64,000 nt of DNA from Streptomonospora sp. PA3. Its GTDB lineage: Bacteria > Actinomycetota > Actinomycetes > Streptosporangiales > Streptosporangiaceae. Positions 49,951 through 58,941 of this stretch are shown one piece after another; positions within the stretch are counted from its first letter, which is position 1; every line of letters starts with the position of its first letter. A model generated the notes under the pieces. That model was not told where the DNA came from and made no database searches. It was given only the letters and a program-made list of their open reading frames with translations. The translations under genes and the position numbers were made by a program. The DNA is taken from NCBI RefSeq assembly GCF_009728995.1, contig NZ_VTZW01000015.1:1-64000 (forward strand), given 5' to 3'.

Positions 49951-51270
49951 TCAGGCGGCGATCACCGGGCGGCGGCGCGGCCGGGAGCCGGCGCCGCTCA
50001 GCGGCATACGGGACCGGCGCAGCCCGGCCGAGCGCCGCGGGCGGACCTCGCCGTAGATCTCCACGAACCGGTCCAGGGAGCGCCGGTGGTCGTGCTTGCG
50101 AGCCATCTCGCGGCTGGCGGCGCCCATCTCGGCGCGCGCCCGCTCGGGCTCCAGCACCGCCAGCATGTGCTCGGCCAGCGCCCCGGCGTCGCCGGGCGTG
50201 TAGAGGTAGCCGTTGCGCCCGGGCGAGACCAGGTGCGGCAGCGCCAGCGCGTCGGCGGCCACGACGGGCAGGCCGGTGGACATGGCCTCCAACGTGGCGA
50301 TGCTCTGCAGCTCGGCGACGCTGCCGATGGCGAACAGGTCGGCGGCGACGTAGACCTGCGGCAGGTCGGCGTCGGGCACGAAGCCCAGGAAGTGCACCCT
50401 CTCGGCAACCCCCAGTTCGGCGGCCAGCCGCCGCAGCTCCTGCTCGCGCTGCCCCACGCCGGCCAGCGCCAGCTGCGCGTCGCGGCGCTCCGCCACCAGC
50501 GCCAGCGCCCGGATGAGGTCGTCGATGCGCTTCTCCTCGTCGAGCCGGCCGACGAAGGCGAGGGTGTCGCGGTCGGGCAGTCCGAACCGCTCGCGCGCGG
50601 CACCGCGCTCGGCCGGGCGCGGGTGGAAGCGCTCCAGATCGATACCGCAGGAGACGGCCTCCACCGGGCGGTCGAACCCCTTCTCGGTGAGCAGGGCGGC
50701 CGCGCGTTCGGTGGGTGTGGTGACGTGGTCGGCCGCGTGGGCCACCCGCACCATGTCGCGCCAGGCCAGCGTTCCCACCATGCTGTGCAGCCGCTCGGGG
50801 ATGTGGGCGTGGGCGAACAGGTTGTCGGGCATGAAGTGGTTGGTCAGCACGACCGGCACACCCGCCAGGCGGGCGCGGGCGATCGCCGTGCGGCTGGCGG
50901 TGAAGTGGCTCTGGGCGTGCACGACGTGGGGGCGCAGCCGCTCGATCAGCCGGCTCAGGTGGCCGTTGATCCCCGCCGGCAGCGTGGTGCGCATCGTCTC
51001 GTGCACCAGCACCGACACCGACCGCAGGTAGTGCATGGTCACTCCGGAGCGGACCCGGACGCCGGGCTCGCCGGTGGGCGACGCGCAGACGACGTGCACG
51101 TCGTGGCCGCGGGCGGCCAGACCGGTGGCGAGGCGGTAGGTGAAGTAGGCCGCGCCGTTGACGTCGGGCGGGTAGGTGTCGGCCGCGATGAGGATGCGGA
51201 GCCGGTCGTGCCCGCCGGCGTCCTCCCGGGGGCCGGGGCGGAGCGGTACTCGCTGGCTCAAGGGGGTCAT
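49951..51270 (-). CDS. GT4 glycosyltransferase
   Basis: 439 residues; ATG at 51270 overlapping the transporter stop (ATGA) with AGGAGAG upstream. GT-B fold: ILIADTYPPDVNGAAYFTYRLATGLAARGHDVHVV, acceptor region HVVHAQSHFTASRTAIARARLAGVPVVLTNHFMPDN, donor domain FVGRLDEEKRIDDLI, LAGVGQREQELRRLAAELG, and E-x7-E in ELQSIATLE. Resembles PimC/MgdA-like glycolipid glycosyltransferases. C-terminus is a basic tail (RRSAGLRRSRMPL). Co-translated with a DMT transporter, which suggests a substrate or product that moves across the membrane. Confidence 0.9.
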   Translation of the reverse strand: MTPLSQRVPLRPGPREDAGGHDRLRILIAADTYPPDVNGAAYFTYRLATGLAARGHDVHVVCASPTGEPGVRVRSGVTMHYLRSVSVLVHETMRTTLPAGINGHLSRLIERLRPHVVHAQSHFTASRTAIARARLAGVPVVLTNHFMPDNLFAHAHIPERLHSMVGTLAWRDMVRVAHAADHVTTPTERAAALLTEKGFDRPVEAVSCGIDLERFHPRPAERGAARERFGLPDRDTLAFVGRLDEEKRIDDLIRALALVAERRDAQLALAGVGQREQELRRLAAELGVAERVHFLGFVPDADLPQVYVAADLFAIGSVAELQSIATLEAMSTGLPVVAADALALPHLVSPGRNGYLYTPGDAGALAEHMLAVLEPERARAEMGAASREMARKHDHRRSLDRFVEIYGEVRPRRSAGLRRSRMPLSGAGSRPRRRPVIAA

Positions 51271-52217
51271 CGGGACTCTCCTGAAGTCGTGGTGGTGGAT
51301 CGGGAGCCCGCCGAAGCGGGATCGGGCTTGGTCGCGGGCGGCTCGGGGCCGGCCGGAGCCGGCCGCGCCGCCTCGGGATTGCGGTTGCGCGCCAGGGCCA
51401 GCGCGACGGTGCCGCCGATGGCCAGCAGCGCCGCCGCCGTGGCCAGCGCCTGGCTGGCGGGGGTGGCCGGCAGGCCCTCGCCCAGCAGCAGCGCGCCGAT
51501 ACCCGCCCCCGTGATGGGATCGACGACCAGCAGCGTCGCGTAAGCGGCGGCGAAGTGCCCGGTGCGGTAGGCGTTCTGCTGGAACAGCCCGCCGAAGACG
51601 GCCGCCCCCAGGCACAGGGGCGTCAGCCAGGTGAATACCGCGCTCGCGTCGGTCGCCGCGTTGGCGGCCACCACGCGGGCCAGGGCCGATGTGGTGCCCA
51701 GGGCCGCGCCCCCCACCGCCGCGAGCAGCAGGACCCGGGGGGCGGGCCGCACCCAGTGGGCCGCCACGTAGACGGCCAGGCCAAGTCCCACGACGGATCC
51801 GGTCAGCGCCAGCCCGACGCCCGCCGACATCTGCGGGGTCCGGGCCGTGTGCGGGAACAGCAACAGGAGTCCGGCCAGGCCGATCATCACGGCCGCACCG
51901 GCGACGATCTGGCCGGCTCGCACCCGGCGGCGGTTGAACAGCGCCGAGAGGATGATCGCGAACAGCAGCCCGGTGACGCCGATGGGCTGGATGATGGTCA
52001 AGGGAGCGCCGCTGAGCGCGACCAGGTGCAGCGCGACGCCGGCACCCGCGCCAACGGTTCCCAGCACCCAGCGCGGACGCCGCGCCAGGTGCACCAGGAA
52101 ACCCACGGGCGCCACGCTGCGGCCCGGGGCCCGCACCGCGTCGCGCTCCTGCAGCGCCGAGCCCAGAGCCATGCAGAACGCGCCTGCCAGGGCGATGAGT
52201 ACGGACCAGACGATCAC
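51267..52217 (-). CDS. DMT-family membrane transporter
   Basis: 316 residues from GTG at 52217, with GGGGGAGG upstream; the longer frame is Arg/Pro-rich and unlikely. About ten membrane segments in two repeats (VIVWSVLIALAGAFCMALGSALQE, GAPLTIIQPIGVTGLLFAIILSAL, then ALTGSVVGLGLAVYVAAHWV to ATLLVVDPITGAGIGALLLGE). Fits the actinobacterial DMT/EamA-like group. Cytosolic C-terminal tail is Pro/Ser/Thr-rich. Coupled to the glycosyltransferase gene by ATGA, so possibly exports or flips a precursor for that enzyme, or imports a substrate. Confidence 0.87.
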   Translation of the reverse strand: MIVWSVLIALAGAFCMALGSALQERDAVRAPGRSVAPVGFLVHLARRPRWVLGTVGAGAGVALHLVALSGAPLTIIQPIGVTGLLFAIILSALFNRRRVRAGQIVAGAAVMIGLAGLLLLFPHTARTPQMSAGVGLALTGSVVGLGLAVYVAAHWVRPAPRVLLLAAVGGAALGTTSALARVVAANAATDASAVFTWLTPLCLGAAVFGGLFQQNAYRTGHFAAAYATLLVVDPITGAGIGALLLGEGLPATPASQALATAAALLAIGGTVALALARNRNPEAARPAPAGPEPPATKPDPASAGSRSTTTTSGESR

Positions 52218-53018
52218 GCTCGGTGCGCCTCCCCCCGTGGTCGGCGGTCGTCGCGGCGCCGCTCGGGCGCCCCTCCTGCCTGGCAACCAGCCAAGTACAA
52301 CGCCTGCGGCGAAGCGAGGAAGTCACCACCCCGATCCGGGTAGTGCCACCCCTACTGCCCCGCCCGGGTGCGCGGTCCCCGCGCCGGCTCACCGCCGCCG
52401 GCCGACTGTTCTCCCTGCATATCGCATCGAGCTGTCCTGGCTCCCGCCTGCCGGGGAATCAGGGGAAACATCCGGTCAAGAGTCGGTGACCTCCGCCGGG
52501 GCCGCCGTGTGGCCCCCTACCCGCACCGACCGCGGCCAAGTCCTCCGCCGTGCGCCGGCGGGACACGCTCTTCGTGCCGGTGGCCACAGTCGGCCGCGCC
52601 GACCCTCCGTGTTTTCCGGCCGCGGGTGTTCACCGCTTATCCGGTTTACCGCTCTCCGCGGCGGCGGCCGAGCACGGCTTGCGCCGCCGTGAAGTCCGGA
52701 AGCGGCTCGTCGAGGCCGCGGAAATCCGGTACCACGCACGATCACCGCCTATCCCAGAAACATCCCAGGAATGCCCTGTTCCGGGGATCGCCCAGGTCAG
52801 CAGTGGTTCGTCCGGGGCGCGGGCGGCCGTTTCCACCCCTCGGCATGTCATTGCGCGGATATCGGTGAACGCCGGCGGACAATTCGCTTAACGGCCGCGC
52901 GCGCGTGCACTTCCGGGGAAGGTACCGCGTCCACTGAGGAGACGGGCCCGATCCGCCGCCGAGGATCCCGCCGCCCGCCCCGCCGACACCCCGCCCAACG
53001 ATCTCGAAGGAGATCCGC
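52218..53018. other. 801-bp gene-free region
   Basis: No open frame here has both codon bias and a ribosome site. The stretch 52400-52900 is less GC-rich than its surroundings. It must hold the promoters for the minus-strand transporter and the plus-strand asparagine-synthetase-like gene. I looked for a small precursor-peptide gene for the latter and did not find a convincing one. Confidence 0.5.
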
Positions 53019-54872
53019 ATGCGTTTCTACCTGGCGCTCAACTCCGCCGCGCCCGACGGCGCGGCCCCCATCCCCGAATTCGTCGTCGCCGCGGCGCGCA
53101 CCCTGGCCGACCGGGTGCTCCCGGTACCCGCCGAGACGCTGCGGCACTCCTCCTGGATGTCGCCGCGGCACGACGTCGCGCTGCTGGCCTGGACCAACGA
53201 GCCCGAGCACGAATGGCTCCCCGAACCGCTCCTGGCCTACGGCGACAGCGGCGAGGGCGTACTGGGCTACAGCGGCTACCTGGCCGACCCCGCCGACCGC
53301 AAGCGGCTGCTCGCACTCGGCCCGGACCGGGATCCCGGCCCCCTCGTCGACGCGACGGGCGGGGCCTTCGGCGTCTTCCGCGCCACACCCGCCGGCGTGG
53401 ACGCCGTCACGACCATCACCCGCAACGACCCGGTCTACTTCACCGAGCGGGCGCGGCTGCACGTCGCCGGCAACCGCGCGGCGCTGGTGCACCTGGTCGC
53501 CCGCGCCGCCGAGGAGGGCCCCGGCGCGCCGCTGCCGCCGTCCCCGGAGTACGACGTCCCCCCGATGCAGGCGCTGGTGCGCCACGGCTTCTACCTGACC
53601 GACCACACGCCCTTCCGCGGCACCACCACGCTGACCGAGTGCAGCACGCTGCGCATCCGCGACGGGGTCGCGCGCACCCTCGAGCGCGGCCTGCCCGAGC
53701 CCGAGCCCGCCCCCGGAGGCAGACGGGCGCGGCGCGCGCGGGTTCGGGCGCTGGCCGATGCGCTGGCGGCCTCGGTCGAGCCGGTGCGCAAGCACCAGGA
53801 GGCCGTCTCCCTCTCGCTCACCGGCGGCCGCGACAGCCGCCTGGTCGCCGCCGCGCTGCACGCCGCGGGCATCCCGTTCCGAGCGACCACCCGCGGCTTC
53901 GAGGACCATCCCGACGTCGTCCTGGCCCGCCGGATCTGCGAGCGGCTGGGCGTGGCCGACCACCGGGTGACCGAGCCCGAGCGCGACGGCGACGACGCCG
54001 TGCTCGTCGAGCACCCGCTGCCGCGCACCCTGCGGCTGGTGCGCATGACCGAGGGGATGAACTCGGCGTTCGAGAACGTCATCGCGCCCAAGGAGTTCCT
54101 GCTGGAGGCGCGCCTGTCCGGGTCGGGGGGCGAGGCGCTGCGCGGCGGCTGGCTCAACGACCAGAAGAGCCTGGAGCGCGAGGGACTGCTCAAGAAGTTC
54201 CACACGATCACGCGCGCCCAGACCGCGCTGATGACCCCGCAGGCCAACGCCGAGGCCCAGCGCCTCTACACGGCCTACACCGAGGAGTTCCCCGACCTGA
54301 CCGTGGGCCTGGACCGGATGTTCCTGCGTTTCCGCAGCGGACGGTGGCTGCCCGGCTCGCGCACGGCCACACTCATCGGGTACTGCATGTATCACCCCTT
54401 CCTGGACCACCGGGTGCGCCGGGAGGCCATGCGCCTGTCCCCGAGCTGGCGCTGGTCGGAGGAGGTCGTGTTCCGGCTGCTGGAGCACCTGGCGCCGGAC
54501 CTGGCCCGGCTGCCGGTGGCCGACCGCCCCTGGCGCTTCGACCAGCGGCGCATCCTCCACCCGCTGCGGCGCAGGGCGCGCCGCCGCCGCCACGCGCTCA
54601 AGGCCCGCACGACCGTGGGCGGGTTCGACTGGCGGCGCAAGCTCGGGCCCGAGTACATCGCGCCGATGCGGGAGCGGATCCTGGACACCCCCGAGCTGTT
54701 CGACCTGGTCGACAAGGACCGGATCGAGGCGGTCATGCGCGAGGACCCGGTCCCGCGGCCGCAGCAGGTCTGGCACCTGTACTCGATGGCCGTCCTGCTC
54801 TCCGACGAGTGGCTCTCCGGAGACGCGCCCGCGGACCAGTCGGCGGAGCGCATCCGCATCCCCATCCGCTGA
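53019..54872 (+). CDS. Asparagine-synthetase-like protein without the glutaminase Cys
   Basis: 617 residues; GAAGGAG before the ATG. The N-terminal half (1-220) resembles an Ntn-hydrolase glutaminase-like domain but begins MRFYLALN, so the essential Cys2 is missing. The second half has the PP-loop SLTGGRDSR (about 266-274) used to bind ATP, a EDHPDVVLARRICERLGV helix, and a basic helical end (RRRARRRRHALKARTT). Such proteins form amide bonds by adenylating a carboxylate. Known relatives include asparagine synthetase, beta-lactam synthetase and lasso-peptide cyclase. No partner genes lie adjacent. The substrate is unknown; an amidotransferase using free ammonia or an amine is plausible. Confidence 0.85.
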   Translation: MRFYLALNSAAPDGAAPIPEFVVAAARTLADRVLPVPAETLRHSSWMSPRHDVALLAWTNEPEHEWLPEPLLAYGDSGEGVLGYSGYLADPADRKRLLALGPDRDPGPLVDATGGAFGVFRATPAGVDAVTTITRNDPVYFTERARLHVAGNRAALVHLVARAAEEGPGAPLPPSPEYDVPPMQALVRHGFYLTDHTPFRGTTTLTECSTLRIRDGVARTLERGLPEPEPAPGGRRARRARVRALADALAASVEPVRKHQEAVSLSLTGGRDSRLVAAALHAAGIPFRATTRGFEDHPDVVLARRICERLGVADHRVTEPERDGDDAVLVEHPLPRTLRLVRMTEGMNSAFENVIAPKEFLLEARLSGSGGEALRGGWLNDQKSLEREGLLKKFHTITRAQTALMTPQANAEAQRLYTAYTEEFPDLTVGLDRMFLRFRSGRWLPGSRTATLIGYCMYHPFLDHRVRREAMRLSPSWRWSEEVVFRLLEHLAPDLARLPVADRPWRFDQRRILHPLRRRARRRRHALKARTTVGGFDWRRKLGPEYIAPMRERILDTPELFDLVDKDRIEAVMREDPVPRPQQVWHLYSMAVLLSDEWLSGDAPADQSAERIRIPIR

Positions 54873-54982
54873 CGGATCGGCGCGCGGCGGCGGTCGCCTC
54901 ACGCAGGCTCCACGGCCGGCCGGCGCCGGAGGGCCGGACCGGGCGTGGCCGCGCCCTTCGGGGCATGGCACCATGGTGCGAA

Positions 54983-54998
54983 ACTGGTCTAGACCGGA
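54983..54998. promoter_or_regulatory. DasR-type operator (dre-like), ACTGGTCTAGACCGGA
   Basis: The core GGTCTAGACC is a perfect palindrome and matches the dre consensus of DasR, the GntR-family repressor of chitin and N-acetylglucosamine use, with two mismatches in the outer positions. It lies 14 bp upstream of the hexosaminidase GTG, so bound repressor would cover the promoter or translation start. Confidence 0.75.
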
Positions 54999-55011
54999 TG
55001 GGAGCCCTTCC

Positions 55012-56595
55012 GTGCCCGCTGACTCGCTGGTGCCGCGCCCCGCCGAACTGTCGACGGGCGCCTATGACGGCCTCGCCCTCACCCCCTCGACGAGGATCGA
55101 CGCCGACTCCGCCGCCCGCGGCGCCGAGGTGTGGCTGCGTGCCGAACTGGGAGCGGCCACCGGCCTGCCGCTGCCCCGCGGCGACGGCCAGAGCGCGCAG
55201 CTCAGGCTGAGCGTGGACCCGGCTGCGGGCCTGGGCGCCGAGGGCTACCGGCTCATCGTCGACGCCGAGGGCGCGCTGATCGTCGGCCACGACCCGGCAG
55301 GGGTCTTCTACGGCGCCCAGACCCTGCGCCAGCTGCTGCCGCCGACCGCCTACCGCCGCGCGCCGGCGGCCGGCCCCGGGCAGTGGAGGCTGCCCAGCGT
55401 GCGCATCACCGACCGGCCGCGCTTCGGCTGGCGCGGATGCATGCTCGACGTGGCACGGCACTTCATGCCCAAGCACGACGTGCTGCGCTTCATCGACCTG
55501 CTGGCGCTGCACAAGCTCAACGTGCTGCACCTGCATCTGAGTGATGACCAGGGCTGGCGGGTGGAGATCGAGCGCTACCCGCGCCTGACCGAGGTCGGCG
55601 CCTGGCGCGAGGAGAGCCAGGTCGGCGCCGGCCTGCCTCCGGCCTTCGACGGGCGCCCCCACGGCGGCTACTACACCCGCGACGACATCCGCGAGATCGT
55701 CGCCTACGCCGCGCAGCGGCACATCACCGTGGTGCCCGAGATCGACATCCCCGGACACTCGCAGGCCGCCATCGCCGCCTACCCCGAACTCGGCGAGGGC
55801 GAGCCGGTGGGCGTGGGCAGGCAATGGGGGATCATCGACAACGTCCTCAACGTCACCGACGCCACGCTGGAGTTCTACCGCAACGTCTTCGACGAGATCC
55901 TGGAGCTGTTCCCCAGCCGCTATGTGTGCGTGGGCGGCGACGAGTGCCCTAAGAAGCAGTGGCGCGTCAGCGACACCGCCCAGCGGCGCATCCGCGAGGA
56001 GGGCCTGGCCGACGAGGACGAGCTGCAGAGCTGGTTCGTCCGGCACTTCGACGCCTACCTCACCGAGCGCGGGCGGCGGCTGCTGGGCTGGGACGAGATC
56101 CTCGAAGGCGGCCTGGCGCCCGGCGCCACCGTGATGTCCTGGCGCGGCACCGAAGGCGGCGTCGCCGCCGCCCGCGCGGGCCACGACGTGGTGATGTGCC
56201 CGACCGACACCTCCTACCTGGACTACCGCCAGTCCGACGGTGCCGACGAGCCGATCCCCGTCGGAACGGTGCTGACGACGGCCGACGTCTACGCCGCCGA
56301 GCCGGTGCCGGCGGAACTGTCGGAGCAGGAGGCGCGGCACGTGCTGGGCGCGCAGGTCAACGTCTGGACCGAGCACATGGACAGCCCCCGCGCCGTCGAC
56401 TACATGGTCTTCCCCCGGCTGTCGGCCTTCGCCGAGGCGGTGTGGTCGGCGGGCCCGCGGGACTACGCGGAGTTCCTGCCCCGGCTCGAAGGCCACCTGC
56501 TGCGGCTGGAGGCGCTGGGCGTGGAGTACCGCCCGCTGTCGGGGCCCCGGCCCTGGCAGCGGCGCCCGGGCGTGGCCGGGCGTCCGCGGTCCTGA
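55012..56595 (+). CDS. Beta-N-acetylhexosaminidase, glycoside hydrolase family 20
   Basis: 527 residues from the GTG at 55012, chosen because GGGAG lies 8 bp upstream and a dre-like operator lies just before it; a longer frame would run through the operator. GH20b N-terminal domain (about 5-130), then a TIM barrel with HLHLSDDQGWRVEIERYP, VVPEIDIPGHSQAAIAAYPEL and the catalytic Asp-Glu pair D310/E311 in GGDECPKKQW. No signal peptide, so it acts in the cytoplasm, probably on imported chitobiose, releasing N-acetylglucosamine. The DasR-type site fits this role. Ends at a strong terminator facing the GDPD gene. Confidence 0.93.
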   Translation: MPADSLVPRPAELSTGAYDGLALTPSTRIDADSAARGAEVWLRAELGAATGLPLPRGDGQSAQLRLSVDPAAGLGAEGYRLIVDAEGALIVGHDPAGVFYGAQTLRQLLPPTAYRRAPAAGPGQWRLPSVRITDRPRFGWRGCMLDVARHFMPKHDVLRFIDLLALHKLNVLHLHLSDDQGWRVEIERYPRLTEVGAWREESQVGAGLPPAFDGRPHGGYYTRDDIREIVAYAAQRHITVVPEIDIPGHSQAAIAAYPELGEGEPVGVGRQWGIIDNVLNVTDATLEFYRNVFDEILELFPSRYVCVGGDECPKKQWRVSDTAQRRIREEGLADEDELQSWFVRHFDAYLTERGRRLLGWDEILEGGLAPGATVMSWRGTEGGVAAARAGHDVVMCPTDTSYLDYRQSDGADEPIPVGTVLTTADVYAAEPVPAELSEQEARHVLGAQVNVWTEHMDSPRAVDYMVFPRLSAFAEAVWSAGPRDYAEFLPRLEGHLLRLEALGVEYRPLSGPRPWQRRPGVAGRPRS

Positions 56596-56610
56596 CTCGC
56601 GCCGGCGGTG

Positions 56611-56652
56611 CGCGGTTGTGCCCGCCCGGCAGGCCGGGCGGGCACAACCGCG
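56611..56652. terminator. Long perfect bidirectional terminator hairpin
   Basis: Twenty complementary base pairs (arms 56611-56630 and 56633-56652, containing GGTTGTGCCCGCCCGG) around a two-base centre, between the convergent hexosaminidase and glycerophosphodiesterase genes, 16 bp from each stop. Confidence 0.88.
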
Positions 56653-56667
56653 GAAGGTCGCCGCCGG

Positions 56668-57612
56668 TCAGGCGGCGGGAGCCGCGCCGGCCGTCTCCTC
56701 GGCGATGACCTGCCGGGCGACGTCGGGGCGGTCGGAGATGAGCCCGTCGACGCCCTTGGCGATGGCCGCGCGCATGTCGCCGGGCTCGTTGACGGTGTAG
56801 GTGTGCACCTCCATGCCGGCGCCGTGCACGCGCTCGACGTAGTCGGCGTCGATCGCGGTGTGGTTGGGGTTGATCTGGTCGGCCCAGGCCGCGTAGTCGC
56901 CGATCTCGGCGGCGGGGACCTTGCCCAGGAGTCCGTGCGGCACCCGCGGCAGCAGGTCGTGGGAGCGCCGCATCGACTCCCAGTCGAAGCTCTGGATCAC
57001 CAGCCGCGGCCAGCGCCACGAGGGCCGCGGTGCCAGCCAGGACGGGTTGGCGCGCAGGGCCGCGGCGATGTCGTCCTCGATCCCGGGGTACAGCTCCGGC
57101 GACTTGACCTCCAGCAGGAAGTTCAACCGGTGGCGGCGCATCCGGTCCAGCGCCTCGTCCAGTGTCGGCACGGGCTCGCCCGCGAACTCGGGGCCGAACC
57201 AGGATCCGGCGTCGAGGCGGCGCAGCTGGGCGAGCGTGAAGTCGGCGACCGCGTAGGAGTCGCGGCCGGGGAAGACCTCTTCGGCGTCGGTGGTGCGCTC
57301 CAGGGTGGTGTCGTGCATGAGGACGAGTTCGCCGTCGGCGGTGCGCTGGACGTCCAGCTCCACCGTGGTGGCGTCGAGCCGGTGCGCGGCGTCGACGGCC
57401 GCCAGCGTGTTCTCCGGCGCATACGCCGAGGCGCCGCGGTGGGCGATGTCGAGGACGGCCGGAACCCGCTGCTTGGGGAGGCCGGCGGCGCCCGCCTGGG
57501 GCGTCGCCGGCGGGGCGGCGGATGCGGGGGAAGCGGGCGCCGCGGCTGCGACGCCGCCGCCCGCCAGGGCCAATGCCAGGGCCGCGACCGCGAACCCGGA
57601 CAGTCGGAACAT
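56668..57612 (-). CDS. Secreted glycerophosphodiester phosphodiesterase
   Basis: 314 residues; GAGGGAG upstream of the ATG. Signal peptide with a long Ala-rich hydrophobic core and cleavage near ASAAPPA (about 33). GDPD TIM barrel: IAHRGASAYAPENTLAA (His-Arg catalytic motif), VELDVQRTADGELVLMHD (metal Glu/Asp and His), FLLEVKSPELYPG, QSFDWESMRRSHDLLP, HTYTVNEPGDMRAAIAKGVDGLISDRP. Hydrolyses glycerophosphodiesters outside the cell to glycerol-3-phosphate and alcohol, a phosphate-scavenging role. Promoter must lie in the 351-bp gap to the mechanosensitive channel gene, where I see no clear PHO box. Confidence 0.93.
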   Translation of the reverse strand: MFRLSGFAVAALALALAGGGVAAAAPASPASAAPPATPQAGAAGLPKQRVPAVLDIAHRGASAYAPENTLAAVDAAHRLDATTVELDVQRTADGELVLMHDTTLERTTDAEEVFPGRDSYAVADFTLAQLRRLDAGSWFGPEFAGEPVPTLDEALDRMRRHRLNFLLEVKSPELYPGIEDDIAAALRANPSWLAPRPSWRWPRLVIQSFDWESMRRSHDLLPRVPHGLLGKVPAAEIGDYAAWADQINPNHTAIDADYVERVHGAGMEVHTYTVNEPGDMRAAIAKGVDGLISDRPDVARQVIAEETAGAAPAA

Positions 57613-57963
57613 GTCACTCCCTCGCTTCGGTGCATCACTGACCGTCCAAGACTGACCCCGAACGGTTGCGCCCGGGTTGCGCCGAGGAGAGCCCGCCGTG
57701 CCGCGTCCGCGAACTCCGCCGCGCAGGCGATCGCCGGCGCGGCACCGCCGAAACCTTCGGTGACAGGCCGGTTGCGCAGTGTGCGCATCCTAGTGAGGGG
57801 CGACCCGCGGGGCCAGCACCCGCCGGACACGGGAGCGCCGCCGGGGAGGACCTCGGGTTCGGCCGCGGCACAGGCTCCCCGGCGCCTGCTGCGTGCGGGC
57901 GGCTGCGCGGCGCCGGGGAGGGACGGGCGGAGGGGTGAGTGAACCGGCCGCCGCCCGGAGCCG
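57613..57963. other. 351-bp region between channel and GDPD genes
   Basis: Gene-free. It holds the GDPD promoter and the 3' flank of the mscS gene. TTGCGCAGTGTGCGCATCCTAG (57772-57793) contains the partial dyad TGCGCAGTGTGCGCA, too common a pattern in this GC content to name. Confidence 0.35.
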
Positions 57964-58941
57964 CTAGGCGCCGGCGGGGTTGACGGGCATCGGGTAGGCC
58001 ATCCGGATGCCGGCCTCGTCGAAGTGGCGCTTGAGGTGGCCCCGCAGGTCGCGGCCCAGTGCCCACTGCTCGCCGGGCTTGGTCTTGGCGGTGACGCGGA
58101 AGGTCACGGCGCCGTTTGCGATCCCGACCACGCCGTTGGCGGTGGGACGCTCCAGCAACTTGCCGGCCTGCTCGGGGTCCTCGGCGAACGCGTCGAGGCT
58201 GCGCTCGACGACCTCGCGCACGTGCCCGACGTCGGCGGAGGCGTCCAGCGGCATCTCGACGACCGCGTTCGCCCAGTCCTGGTTCATGTTGCACACGCGC
58301 ATGATCTGGCCGTTGCGCACATACCACAGGCCGCCGTTGAGGTCGCGGACCTTGGTCACGCGCAGGCTGACGCCCTCGACGGTGCCCACGGCGTCGCCGA
58401 CGTCCACGGTGTCACCGACCCCGTACTGGTCCTCGATCAGCATGAAGATGCCGGACATGAAGTCCTGCACCAGGCTCTGGGCGCCGAAGCCGATGGCCAG
58501 GCCGAGCACCCCGGCGCTCATCAGGATGGGCCCGAGGTTGATCCCCAGCTCGCCCAGCACCATCACGATCGCGACACCGAGGATGACGAACGAGGCGACG
58601 CTGCGCAGCACCGAGCTGATCGTCTCGGCCCGCTGCTCCTGGCGCTCGTTCCTGGTCCCGTTGCCCTTCGCGAGCACCCGGGTGCCCAGCTTCCCGTTGC
58701 CGATGCGCCGGTGCGAGGCGGCCATGCGCTTGATGGAGTGGTCGATGAGGCGCCCGGCGACAGCGCGCAGGATCACGGCGATGAGCAGAATGAGCACGAT
58801 CTGCAGGCCGCCGGAGATGAAGACCCCCGAGTTCTCCGAGAGCCAGTCGACGAGGGGGCCGCCCTGGGCCACCAGCGCCGCGTGCCCGCCACCGCCGACC
58901 AGCGACGGTGCGGCCGCGTCCAGCGTGTGCTCCCCTGCCAT
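57964..58941 (-). CDS. Mechanosensitive ion channel, MscS family
   Basis: 325 residues; GAAGGAGA before the ATG. Three membrane helices: about 42-64 (GLQIVLILLIAVILRAVAG), 108-130, and the pore-lining TM3 near 137-165 (MSAGVLGLAIGFGAQSLVQDFMSGIFML, the MscS Gly/Ala-packed motif). The beta domain follows (GDTVDVGDAVGTVEGVSLRVTKVRDLNGGLWYVRNGQI). A cytosolic loop (NGKLGTRVLAKGNGTRNERQEQRAE) separates TM1 and TM2. Opens on membrane tension to release solutes in hypo-osmotic shock. Small-channel type without N-terminal extensions. Confidence 0.92.
   Translation of the reverse strand: MAGEHTLDAAAPSLVGGGGHAALVAQGGPLVDWLSENSGVFISGGLQIVLILLIAVILRAVAGRLIDHSIKRMAASHRRIGNGKLGTRVLAKGNGTRNERQEQRAETISSVLRSVASFVILGVAIVMVLGELGINLGPILMSAGVLGLAIGFGAQSLVQDFMSGIFMLIEDQYGVGDTVDVGDAVGTVEGVSLRVTKVRDLNGGLWYVRNGQIMRVCNMNQDWANAVVEMPLDASADVGHVREVVERSLDAFAEDPEQAGKLLERPTANGVVGIANGAVTFRVTAKTKPGEQWALGRDLRGHLKRHFDEAGIRMAYPMPVNPAGA

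Noticed and set aside
49951-52392. 813-codon open frame on the minus strand
   Set aside because: Beyond the ATG at 51270 it overlaps the DMT transporter in another frame and is Arg/Gly-rich; the glycosyltransferase alone is real.
52550-52891. Possible precursor peptide for the asparagine-synthetase-like enzyme
   Set aside because: 113 codons without ribosome site, leader/core pattern or codon bias; considered because lasso cyclases are relatives.
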